NCBI GenBank assembly: GCA_934648845.1
Contig: CAKUFS010000001.1
Span: 62,001 to 126,000 of the forward strand
Origin: an uncultured Eggerthellaceae bacterium
GTDB taxonomy: Bacteria > Actinomycetota > Coriobacteriia > Coriobacteriales > Eggerthellaceae
DNA: 64,000 nucleotides
Direction: 5' to 3'
The position numbers and the translations under genes were made by a program. Shown here one piece after another: positions 52,119-59,960 of this stretch (positions within the stretch are counted from its first letter, which is position 1; the number at the start of each line of letters is the position of its first letter). The notes under the pieces were generated by a model. The model saw nothing but the letters and a program-made list of their open reading frames with translations. It ran no database searches and was not told the origin of the DNA.

Positions 52119-53378
52119 TTAGAAGTAGCGCTCCAGCATACCCTTCAGTGCCTTGCCGTGACGAGCTTCGTCGCGCGCCATTTCATGAACGGTGTCATGG
52201 ATGGCATCCAGGCCGTTCTTCTTTGCGCAGGTAGCAAGCTCAGTCTTGCCAGCAGTTGCGCCGAACTCGCACTCAACGCGCCAAGCCAGGTTCTTCTTGG
52301 TGGAGTCGGTCATGTTCGCTTCGCACTCGCTGCCCAAAAGCTCAGCGAACTTAGCGGCATGCTCGGCCTCTTCGTAAGCTGCCTTTTCCCAGTACAGACC
52401 GATTTCAGGGTAGCCCTCGCGGTGAGCGATGCGCGCCATGCACAGGTACATGCCCACTTCAGAACACTCGCCCGCGAAGTTCGCCTTCAGCTGCTTCAGA
52501 ATGTAGTCCTTGTCCTCGTCGGACACGTTGGGGTTATCCTTGACGGTTTCAGCGTAAATGCCGAACTTGTGCTCGGCGGCAAGCTTCATTTCGCCTTCAA
52601 CCTTCTCGAACATTTCAGCGCCAGCGCCGCAGACGGGGCACTTGAAGTCGGCAGGAAGCTCTTCGCCTTCGTAGATGTAACCGCAAACTTTGCAAACCCA
52701 TTTCGTCATGATTGTTTCTCCTTTTGTCTCTTCTGCTTTTGGATTCTTGTTCTCTATTGCTTCGCCCGTATTGCCCGGGGCGTTGTAGCTTTTCGCTTGC
52801 GACGTTTGCGCCGCGTGCGTTTGCGTTGCTGCCGAAGCCGTTGCTTGCTGCTTCATGCGCGTTCGATAACCCGCGTACGTGATGGGCGGCTTGTCGGAGA
52901 GCGCCTGCGCCTGCGTGACCAGCGCCGTGAACTGAAGGTGGCTGCCCAAATCTTGCACGGCAACAACGTTGCACGAGATGAAGCCGCAGGAATTCGCATC
53001 GTACAGCAGGCCGTTCTCGCTGCGTTTCATGTTGCTGAGCAGGCCGTTTGCTTCGCTTGCCGATTCACTGGCGAACTTATTCACGCTGCGACCCGATTGC
53101 ATGCCGAAGTGATGGAAGTACTCAAGCGGCGTATCGTCGGGCAGAATAGACAGGTTGAATGTTCCCGTTTCCTGGATGAGCTCGGGCGTGAAGTTTTGCT
53201 TCATGCAGCTCAGCGTGATGTGCGCGGGGCTTGCGGCGGATTGCATGGTGGCGTCCACAATGCAGCCGTTGTCGCGCGCGCCATCGCTTGCGGTAAGCAG
53301 GTACAGCCCGTAGCTCATGGCGTAGAAGGCCGACTTGTCAATTGCGGCGCTTGCCTGCGCGCTGATTTCCGTGCTCAT
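52119..53378 (-). CDS. Flavin reductase-rubredoxin-rubrerythrin fusion, with internal start
   Basis: The 419-residue frame joins three modules. Residues 1-165 are a flavin reductase-like split barrel (MSYGLYLLTASDGARDNGCIV, TFNLSILPDDTPLEYFHHFG). A polar linker follows. Residues about 224-260 are a rubredoxin (WVCKVCGYIYEGEELPADFKCPVCGA). Residues about 270-419 are a ferritin-like four-helix domain with GECSEVGMYL, YEEAEHAAKF and MARDEARHG, as in reverse rubrerythrins. These reduce hydrogen peroxide using electrons relayed through rubredoxin. An ATG at 52709 with AAGGAG 8 nt upstream would yield the last two modules alone (196 residues). The start overlaps the PerR-like stop by 4 bp. Confidence 0.9.
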   Translation of the reverse strand: MSTEISAQASAAIDKSAFYAMSYGLYLLTASDGARDNGCIVDATMQSAASPAHITLSCMKQNFTPELIQETGTFNLSILPDDTPLEYFHHFGMQSGRSVNKFASESASEANGLLSNMKRSENGLLYDANSCGFISCNVVAVQDLGSHLQFTALVTQAQALSDKPPITYAGYRTRMKQQATASAATQTHAAQTSQAKSYNAPGNTGEAIENKNPKAEETKGETIMTKWVCKVCGYIYEGEELPADFKCPVCGAGAEMFEKVEGEMKLAAEHKFGIYAETVKDNPNVSDEDKDYILKQLKANFAGECSEVGMYLCMARIAHREGYPEIGLYWEKAAYEEAEHAAKFAELLGSECEANMTDSTKKNLAWRVECEFGATAGKTELATCAKKNGLDAIHDTVHEMARDEARHGKALKGMLERYF

Positions 53379-53965
53379 GAGCGACCTTCCTTTCCGGTGG
53401 ACGCGGCGGCTTCTGGTGCTGCCGCCGTGAAGGGCGCGGCTACTGCGGCAGCGGGGGTCTCTTCGCCAGCTGTTTCCGCGCTGGATCCCTCTGCGTTTGC
53501 GGAATCTTCGCCAGCCGTTGTTGCGGTTGTTGCGCCAGTGCCTTCTCCATCTGCATCTTGACCTGCGGTTTCATTACCGAAACCTGCCGCCTGACAAGCG
53601 GGGCAAATGCCATCGAACTGAAGCGAGCATCCGGTAATCAGGTACGCAGATGCTTTCGCCGCCTGTTCCTCAACGGCGGAAAGAAGGGGGATAATCACGT
53701 CGTCCACGCGCCCGCACTCAATGCAGCGCACGTGGTAATGCGGGAAAACCTGGTGGTCGAAATGGTCGGCGCCGTTGTTGATGCGCACGCGCAAAACCTG
53801 ATCCTCGTCGGACATCTTGTTCAGAACGCGATAAACGGTTGCCTTGCTAATGCTCGGGTGAGATGCGTGCACATGATCGTAAACCGCATCTGCCGTGGGA
53901 TGGTTTGCCAACTCATTGAGCGCTTGCAAAACAATGCTTTTCTGTACGGTGTTGCGTGTTGCCAT
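53375..53965 (-). CDS. Fur-family (PerR-like) peroxide regulator
   Basis: This 196-residue protein has the Fur winged helix (residues 5-75, HPTADAVYDHVHASHPSISKATVYRVLNKM) and the metal-binding dimerisation part with HVRCIECG and GICPACQA, two CxxC pairs forming the structural zinc site. HDHF-type ligands appear as HFDHQVFPHYHV. A 60-residue Ala/Gly/Glu-rich tail is extra. The start ATG 53965 follows AAGGAGGG. Operon position with the rubrerythrin fusion points to a peroxide-sensing PerR rather than iron-sensing Fur, but the call is inferred. Confidence 0.88.
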   Translation of the reverse strand: MATRNTVQKSIVLQALNELANHPTADAVYDHVHASHPSISKATVYRVLNKMSDEDQVLRVRINNGADHFDHQVFPHYHVRCIECGRVDDVIIPLLSAVEEQAAKASAYLITGCSLQFDGICPACQAAGFGNETAGQDADGEGTGATTATTAGEDSANAEGSSAETAGEETPAAAVAAPFTAAAPEAAASTGKEGRS

Positions 53966-53991
53966 TTCGCCCTCCTTTCTGATTAATGATA

Positions 53992-54019
53992 AGTATAGCT
54001 ATTTGATATTAAATATCAA
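53992..54019 (-). promoter_or_regulatory. Promoter and overlapping palindromic operator of the perR-rubrerythrin operon
   Basis: On the minus strand TTGATA (54019-54014) and TATACT (53997-53992) are separated by 16 bp. A perfect palindrome TTGATATT-A-AATATCAA (54003-54019) covers the -35 element, as expected for autoregulation by a Fur/PerR-type dimer. The start codon is 27 bp downstream. Confidence 0.65.
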
Positions 54020-54173
54020 TAAGAAAATGAAGAAAGACCCAATTGTGTTGATTCGCTGCTCGCTTCTCCACAATTGTCCGCGCTCGAGGGGAGTGGCGCC
54101 GCATAAGCGAGCCCAGAAAACGCGGCATTTTGATTTTTCTCCTGATGAGAAGTGTGCTTCTGCTGTTTTATCG

Positions 54174-54202
54174 TTGACTTTCCGCACCGACCTTTATAAA
54201 AT
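54174..54202 (+). promoter_or_regulatory. Promoter of rplM-rpsI
   Basis: TTGACT (54174-54179) and TAAAAT (54197-54202) lie 17 bp apart. The leader from there to the rplM start is about 180 bases and could fold, but I do not recognise a known ribosomal leader motif. Confidence 0.6.
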
Positions 54203-54387
54203 ACAAAAGTTCGCTTTCAAAAGCCCCGTATTGCAGGGTAACTCGGAGCGTTTTGCCAAGGGAGTCCAGGCCGGAGGCGGCGTAAGATGGCGTAGGAAAC
54301 CATCGTCCGTAAGACTTGCACTTTTGAAGACAAACACCTTTTCGTCTGTAGCTTCAACAGGCGAATCACAGTTAGTGGAGGATTAAA

Positions 54388-54822
54388 GTGAAAACGTATC
54401 AGGCAAAGCCGCTTGAAGTTGAGCGCGAATGGCTGGTTATCGATGCCGAGGATCAGGTCCTTGGCCGCGTTGCTACCAAGGCTGCACAGCTTCTCAAGGG
54501 TAAGCACAAGCCGCAGTACACCCCGCATGTTGACACGGGTGACTTCGTCATCATTCTCAACGCCGACAAGATCAGGGTTACGGGCACCAAGGCTTCTTCC
54601 AAGGAATACTACCGCCACAGCGGTTATCCTGGTGGTCTGAAGTGCGAGACGTTCGCCGAGGCCATGCAGAAGCATCCCGAGCGCGTTATCGAGCACGCTG
54701 TTAAGGGCATGCTCCCCAAGAACACGCTTGGCCGTGCAATGGGCAAGAAGTTGAAGGTTTACACTGGTTCTGAGCATCCGCATGCAGCCCAGAAGCCCCG
54801 TAAGATTGAGTTGGAGGGTTAA
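54388..54822 (+). CDS. rplM: 50S ribosomal protein L13
   Basis: L13 binds 23S rRNA early in 50S assembly. The 144-residue protein starts at GTG 54388 behind GTGGAGGA. Family motifs are WLVIDAEDQVLGRVATKAAQLLKGKHKP, GDFVIILNADKIRVTGTK, YYRHSGYPGGLK and HAVKGMLPKNTLGRAM. It is followed 2 bp later by rpsI, the usual pair in bacteria. Confidence 0.99.
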   Translation: MKTYQAKPLEVEREWLVIDAEDQVLGRVATKAAQLLKGKHKPQYTPHVDTGDFVIILNADKIRVTGTKASSKEYYRHSGYPGGLKCETFAEAMQKHPERVIEHAVKGMLPKNTLGRAMGKKLKVYTGSEHPHAAQKPRKIELEG

Positions 54823-54824
54823 TC

Positions 54825-55217
54825 ATGGCAGGTGAAGCATTGTATTACGGCACCGGTCGTCGTAAGAACGCTGTCGCTCGTGTTCGCCTTGTTCCGGGCA
54901 CTGGTAAGGTTACCGTTAACGGTCGCGATGGCAAGGAGTACTTCGGTCGCGAAGCTCTTCTGAACATGGCTCTGACTCCGTTCAAGGTTACCGACACCGT
55001 TGATCACTTCGATGTCATTGCCCGCATCAACGGCGGTGGCATTTCCGGCCAGGCAGGTGCTTTGCGTCATGGCATCTCCCGTGCGCTTCTTGAGGCTGGC
55101 GAGTACCGCGCCGAGCTGAAGAAGGCTGGCTTCCTTACGCGCGATGCTCGTGTGGTTGAGCGCAAGAAGTACGGTCTGAAGAAAGCTCGTAAGCGCCCTC
55201 AGTTCTCCAAGCGTTAA
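54825..55217 (+). CDS. rpsI: 30S ribosomal protein S9
   Basis: S9 sits in the 30S head and its C-terminal tail reaches the P-site tRNA. The 130-residue protein shows YYGTGRRKNAVARVRL, NGGGISGQAGALRHGISRAL, LTRDARVVERKKYGLKKARKRPQFSKR. The last Lys-Arg is the conserved tail. The start is ATG 54825, in the operon with rplM. Confidence 0.99.
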   Translation: MAGEALYYGTGRRKNAVARVRLVPGTGKVTVNGRDGKEYFGREALLNMALTPFKVTDTVDHFDVIARINGGGISGQAGALRHGISRALLEAGEYRAELKKAGFLTRDARVVERKKYGLKKARKRPQFSKR

Positions 55218-55245
55218 TTTGTTGCTGGAGTTTATTTGTACCAAG

Positions 55246-55280
55246 AAAAGCCCTGCTCACTCGAGCAGGGCTTTTTCTTT
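55246..55280 (+). terminator. Terminator of rplM-rpsI
   Basis: AAAAGCCCTGCTC (55246-55258) pairs perfectly with 55263-55275 around a 4-nt loop, with T-rich sequence following. Confidence 0.92.
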
Positions 55281-55499
55281 CTCGGGGCGCGTGTGGCGGG
55301 TGAGGAGTGGTGCATGTAGAGTGCTGTCGCCTCGCTGTTCTTCGCCGTCCGTGCTTTTGCCCATAAAACGCGTGTGCGGCGTGGCCTGCTTCATGTAAAA
55401 TAGGAATGTTACCTGCGTTCGCGCAATTTGCCGCGCGACACCGAGCGTGCTTGATGCATCCTGCTGCGACGCATCGGCGCAAGAAAAGGGAGTTTCCCC

Positions 55500-57587
55500 A
55501 TGAATAAAATTGCTGAAATATACGGCACCATGGTCTACGACCAGCGAGCCATGGAGAAAACGCTGTCGCCCGATGTGTACGAGGCGCTGCGCAAAACCAT
55601 CCACGATGGCGAGCCGTTGAACATTGATGTTGCGAATGCTGTTGCTCAGGCCATGAAAGAATGGGCTATGGAACGCGGCGCTACCCATTACACCCACTGG
55701 TTCCAGCCGCTTTCGGGCACTACGTCGGAAAAGCACGATGCATTCTTGGATCCGCAAGAAGACGGTTCGGCTATTGCAAAGTTTTCGGGAAAAGAGCTGA
55801 TCCAAGGCGAGCCCGATGCGTCGAGCTTTCCCTCGGGCGGTTTGCGTGCCACGTTCGAGGCGCGCGGCTACACCGCTTGGGATCCCACGTCGTACGCGTT
55901 CATTAAGGATGAAGTCCTGTGCATCCCCACAGCGTTTTGCAGCTATACGGGCGAGGCGCTTGACAAGAAGACCCCGCTTTTGCGCTCGATGCATGCCATT
56001 GAAGAGCAAACGCGCCGCGTTTTGGACGTGCTGGGCGAAAACAGCGGTGAGCGCATCATGGTAACAGTTGGCGCTGAACAGGAGTTTTTCCTGATTCCCG
56101 AGCGTGACTACGCCGCGCGCGAAGATCTGGTGATGACCGGCCGCACGCTGTTTGGCAGCGCGCCGTGCAAGGGCCAAGAACTTGAGGAACATTACTTCGG
56201 CTCCATTCGCCCCACCGTGAACGAGTTCATGAAGGAGCTGGACAACGAGCTGTGGGCGCTGGGCATTTCCGCGCGTACAAAGCACAATGAGGTCGCGCCC
56301 GCCCAGCATGAGTTGGCCCCTGTGTTCACAAACGCGAACCGCGGCATTGATGAGAACCTGCTCACCATGGAAAAGATGCGCCTTCTGGCCAGCCACCACG
56401 GGCTGGCATGCCTGCTGCACGAGAAGCCGTTCGAGGGCATTAACGGCAGTGGCAAGCACAACAACTGGTCGCTTTCCATGGGCAAAAAGAACCTGCTTGA
56501 CCCGGGCGAGAACCCCATGGGCAACTTGCGCTTTCTGGTGCTTTTGGCGGCAATCGTAGAAGCGGTTGACGATTATCAGGAACTGCTGCGCGCTGTTATT
56601 GCGTCGGCGGGCAACGACCATCGCCTGGGTGGTAACGAGGCGCCCCCTGCGATCGTATCCATCTATCTTGGCGATGAGCTGGGCAAAGTCGTGGAAGCCC
56701 TGGTGTCCGATGCGGAATACAGCCGCGTTGAGCGCACGGAAATGGACCTGGGCGTGGACGTTATTCCGAACTTCTTGCTGGATACGTCCGATCGCAACCG
56801 CACGAGCCCCTTTGCCTTTACGGGCAACAAGTTCGAGTTCCGCATGCCCGGCTCGAACGTGAACCTGTCCGATGCGAACGCCGTGCTGAACACCGCCGTG
56901 GCAAAAAGTCTGAAGCGTTTTGCCGACGCGCTGGATGATTACTCCCTGAAAGAGGCGCGCGAAAAGGCGCTTCAATACGTGAAGGACACGCTGCGTGCAC
57001 ACGAGCGCATCATCTTCAACGGCAACGGTTACGCGCACGAATGGGAAGAGGAGGCCGCGCGTCGCGGCTTGGCGAATCATAAGAATACGGCAGAGGCGCT
57101 GCCATGCATGATTGAGCAGAAGACGTTTGACCTGTTCGCGGAATTCAATGTGCTTGATGAGGCCGAGGTGCGCAGCCGTTACGAAATCAAGCTGGAGAAA
57201 TACACGAAGTTGCTCAATATTGAAGCTCGCGTGATGGAGCGTATGGCGCGCCGTACGTACCTGCCGGCTATTACGCGTTTCGCGCGCGAAACGGCCGAGG
57301 CGGCCAGCGCGCTTAAGGCCATCGACGTGGAAAACGAGACATCCGTGATTCTTGCGGCGCAGCTGGGAAGCGGCCTGAAGAAGGCGACGGCTGCTACGCA
57401 GGAGCTGCTTGCTATTCACGCGCAAGCCGAGGCGATCCGAATTCCCCAGGCCAAAGCCAACTTCTACGCTGCGAACGTTGTTCCCGCCATGGAGAACTTG
57501 CGCAAGGAGATTGACGCGCTTGAAGTCATTACCAGCCGCGATGTGTGGCCGGTGCCGTCGTACAACAACATGCTCTTCTACGTATAG
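55500..57587 (+). CDS. glnN: Type III glutamine synthetase
   Basis: The 695-residue length is right for the GSIII class, larger than GSI. It makes glutamine from glutamate, ammonia and ATP. Motifs are HYTHWFQPLSGTTSEKHDAFL near the start, VGAEQEFFLIP (metal-binding Glu residues), NEVAPAQHELAP, KPFEGINGSGKHNNWSL (the catalytic-site histidine and Asn-Gly-Ser), RLGGNEAPPAI and RNRTSPFAFTGNKFEFR. GSIII is common in Bacteroidota, cyanobacteria and some anaerobes. The start ATG 55500 follows AAGGGAG. It is the only glutamine synthetase in the window. The stop is inside an inverted repeat. Confidence 0.97.
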   Translation: MNKIAEIYGTMVYDQRAMEKTLSPDVYEALRKTIHDGEPLNIDVANAVAQAMKEWAMERGATHYTHWFQPLSGTTSEKHDAFLDPQEDGSAIAKFSGKELIQGEPDASSFPSGGLRATFEARGYTAWDPTSYAFIKDEVLCIPTAFCSYTGEALDKKTPLLRSMHAIEEQTRRVLDVLGENSGERIMVTVGAEQEFFLIPERDYAAREDLVMTGRTLFGSAPCKGQELEEHYFGSIRPTVNEFMKELDNELWALGISARTKHNEVAPAQHELAPVFTNANRGIDENLLTMEKMRLLASHHGLACLLHEKPFEGINGSGKHNNWSLSMGKKNLLDPGENPMGNLRFLVLLAAIVEAVDDYQELLRAVIASAGNDHRLGGNEAPPAIVSIYLGDELGKVVEALVSDAEYSRVERTEMDLGVDVIPNFLLDTSDRNRTSPFAFTGNKFEFRMPGSNVNLSDANAVLNTAVAKSLKRFADALDDYSLKEAREKALQYVKDTLRAHERIIFNGNGYAHEWEEEAARRGLANHKNTAEALPCMIEQKTFDLFAEFNVLDEAEVRSRYEIKLEKYTKLLNIEARVMERMARRTYLPAITRFARETAEAASALKAIDVENETSVILAAQLGSGLKKATAATQELLAIHAQAEAIRIPQAKANFYAANVVPAMENLRKEIDALEVITSRDVWPVPSYNNMLFYV

Positions 57588-57711
57588 AGGCAGCTAGGCG
57601 GGCGAATTGGCGCTTGACGCCTGCGGCTCAGTCGGGCTCGCGGCACGAAGGCCGCTTAGCTCGTGTCGCGGAACCTTTCATGCCAATTCGCTCCGCCGAT
57701 CTGCCTCTATA
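57583..57711. repeat. Inverted-repeat pair starting at the glnN stop codon
   Basis: TATAGAGGCAG (57583-57593, containing the stop TAG) pairs with CTGCCTCTATA (57701-57711), and GCGAATTGGC (57602-57611) with GCCAATTCGC (57682-57691). The two parts are linked by about eight partly matched bases. Inside are GC-rich sequences with further short inverted pieces. Confidence 0.8.
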
Positions 57712-58469
57712 GTGACTGATGGGCTGCGGCGTTCTGCTGAACGCTGCAATGCCCGATGCTGCGAGGCGCCTAGGCCCGACATTTGACTCTTTTGCGCTCC
57801 GACTTCGTGTATTGAAGTACGCTCGGTCACGCAACGAACCAACTGCCTGGGCCGATGCGCCTCTCGCTGACTTTGGTGCGAGGGTGGCGTTTTTTTGGTC
57901 CCGCCGAAAATGCGTCTTGTGGCGGATATAAATCCGCTCCGCCGATGCGTTTCCACCCCGAGCGTCGCGGTGCTATCTTTGCTTGGAGCCAGCCGTACCT
58001 TTCTGCTCCTGTCCTTCAATAAAAGGAAAACCCTCTATTCTTTGCGGTTTCATAAAGATTTTGCTGCCGCTCCAACCGTCTTGTTGCGAAAACGCCCTTG
58101 AATTCAGGCAGATTAACGATATTCGGTGGTTGGAGATTGTGAGACAGGTTTTCTTGGAAAGCTGAAAGCAGCGAATGAAAATCGCTTTTCACATAACCCC
58201 AGCTCAGAGAAATATTTCGATCCAAGAGCGATAATCCGACGATACGCCTGGCGAGATGATTGAGGCTCGGACCACCGAATATCGTCGATTTGCCCGAGTT
58301 TGACCCCATTTTTCCAACAAGCACTCTCTTTTCGCTGCCTTTTCCGGTTCGGCGCCTGATCGCCCTGCGGTTCTCCTTGCGGATCGCAGCGAATCGCCGC
58401 CGCTCGCTCCGCGTCGTTGTGGCAATTCGTCGAAACCCGGCGCGGAAGGCATCCGACGCCGCCGGTGAG
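57712..58469. other. Long intergenic region with an inverted pair
   Basis: No gene is supported. 58102-58134 and 58267-58302 form an inverted pair sharing ACGATATTCGGTGGT exactly, extended by about 20 further bases with transitions. At 57783-57842 a diverged copy of the repeat at 52035-52095 appears. The minus-strand frame over 58016-58480 spans the inverted pair and is not convincing as a gene. Confidence 0.6.
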
Positions 58470-59408
58470 CTAAATGGCAAAGCTCAATCCATCGGCGGCA
58501 GCCTGAACGCGTCCGTTGTATTGCTCCAGGTAGACGTTGAGTTCGCGCAGGGTGATGGGCTCCATGTAATGCATGGCCAAATGCGTGAGGTAGATTTTCT
58601 TCGCATCTAGCTCAAAGCCCTCTTCGATGCAGCTTTGCACGCTGTGGTGCGCTTGCGGAGCGGGGCAGTCCTTCCAGTACGTTGCATCCATGGCAAGCAC
58701 GTCAACACCGCGCACGCGTTCGGCTGTTTCTGCAGGTAGACGCCCTGTATCGCTTGCGTAGAACAGGCGCGTGTCATCGGTTTCAATCAGATAGCCATAT
58801 GTTCCCGCTGCGTGCGTTACCGGCAGAGCGGTGTAGCGCACGCCGTCGAACTCGTGAGTGGCAAACGGCTCCACCACGTGCTCGTCAAGCGCATAACTCA
58901 TGTAATGGAACTCGGTGTTGATCTCGTTGAGCGTAAGCGCGCTGCCGAACGTGGGAATGGCATGGCGCGTGCGCAGCTGCATCATGTACTCCATTTCACA
59001 TAGGCCGCTCACGTGGTCGGAGTGGCAATGCGTGAAAAGTAGCTGGTCAACGGCGCGCACGTTCTCGCGAATGAGCTGATGGCGCGTGTCGGGAGGCGTA
59101 TCGATAAGCAGCGTGCCGGTGGGGAAGGTATCGGCGGCGGAAAGGGCATCGGCGGAGGCGGGGAAGGTGTCGCTCGCGGTCGCGCTGCTGGTTCCGGCGG
59201 GGAAGGTGTCGCTCGCGGCAAGTCCCAGCTGCGCGCGCAGCTCATCGCTCACGCTGGAGGCGCCTGCTCCGCGCACCATAACGCCGCAGTCACCGCGGCG
59301 AATGGTGGGGTTCTCGCGCGCTTCCTGGCAGGCGGGGCAGTCGCAGAAGAAAGCGGGAATGCCGCATCCGGCTCCGGTTCCCATAAACGTGAAGATGTGT
59401 TTTTTCAT
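58470..59408 (-). CDS. PhnP-like metallo-beta-lactamase-fold hydrolase with low-complexity insert
   Basis: From ATG 59408 (AAGG 8 nt upstream) the protein has 312 residues. The N-terminus is MKKHIFTFMGTGAGCGIPAFFCDCPAC. Cysteines of the CxCxxC segment may bind a structural zinc, as in PhnP. The catalytic zinc motif is THCHSDHVSGL, followed by HAAGTYGYLIE, ASDTGR, DATYWKD and a final THLAMHY. PhnP enzymes cleave cyclic phosphodiesters. Between them lies a repeated insert (SDTFPA, ASDTFPA, AADTFPT, about residues 60-100) encoded by a GGGGAAGGTGTCG-type DNA repeat. The substrate here is unknown. Confidence 0.88.
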   Translation of the reverse strand: MKKHIFTFMGTGAGCGIPAFFCDCPACQEARENPTIRRGDCGVMVRGAGASSVSDELRAQLGLAASDTFPAGTSSATASDTFPASADALSAADTFPTGTLLIDTPPDTRHQLIRENVRAVDQLLFTHCHSDHVSGLCEMEYMMQLRTRHAIPTFGSALTLNEINTEFHYMSYALDEHVVEPFATHEFDGVRYTALPVTHAAGTYGYLIETDDTRLFYASDTGRLPAETAERVRGVDVLAMDATYWKDCPAPQAHHSVQSCIEEGFELDAKKIYLTHLAMHYMEPITLRELNVYLEQYNGRVQAAADGLSFAI

Positions 59409-59960
59409 GGCTGACCTTGCCTTTCTGCAGTGTTGCCTGTGCTTGTGGCGGCAGCGTTGGATGCTTGCGCGCGGCCCCTTTGCTTTCGCGAGTTCATTCC
59501 ATAGAAGTATATCGCTTTTACGTGGGGCGTTTTCCACGTTTGTGCCGCTGGCCGCCCGCGTGCGCCGCCATCGCCACCCGCGCCGCTGCCCGCGTGCACC
59601 CCTGGCTGCCCGCGTGCACCGCTGGCCACCTGCATCGCCGCCGCTTGCCCGCCGCTGCCCGTTTAAATCGCGCATTTCTCCACAGATAACCCATTTCCCC
59701 TGCATGAATCGCAGCTATTAGATATAATCCACCACCTGGAGCACCCTGTTCATTTTTAAGGCGCTTCATGCAAACGCGTGCGAACTTGATGCGGCAGGCG
59801 CCTGCATGAAATTGCCAGGAACGGCGCGAGCTTGGCCCTTTGCGACATAAGCCCAGCGCAAACCGCGAACACCGTGTTTCGCTTGCGGTATTTTCTCGTT
59901 CCGCAGGCACGTAAAAGTGATAGGAAAAAACGAGAGAAGCGAGAAGAAGAGGAAAGGTAG
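59409..59960. other. Intergenic region upstream of the molybdoenzyme operon
   Basis: No gene is supported. A GC-rich simple-repeat tract (about 59537-59660, CTGCCCGCGTGCACC twice) gives the neighbouring minus-strand frame an artificial extension. TATAAT at 59724-59729 is a possible -10 for the operon, leaving a leader of about 230 bases with no recognised riboswitch. GAGGAAAGG just before 59961 is a good ribosome site. Confidence 0.55.

Noticed and set aside
55257..57425. Minus-strand open frame of 722 codons opposite glutamine synthetase
   Set aside because: It is a shadow of the glnN coding strand and has no recognisable domains or ribosome site.
58016..58480. Minus-strand frame of 154 codons
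   Set aside because: It spans an inverted-repeat pair, is Arg-rich at the start and matches no family.
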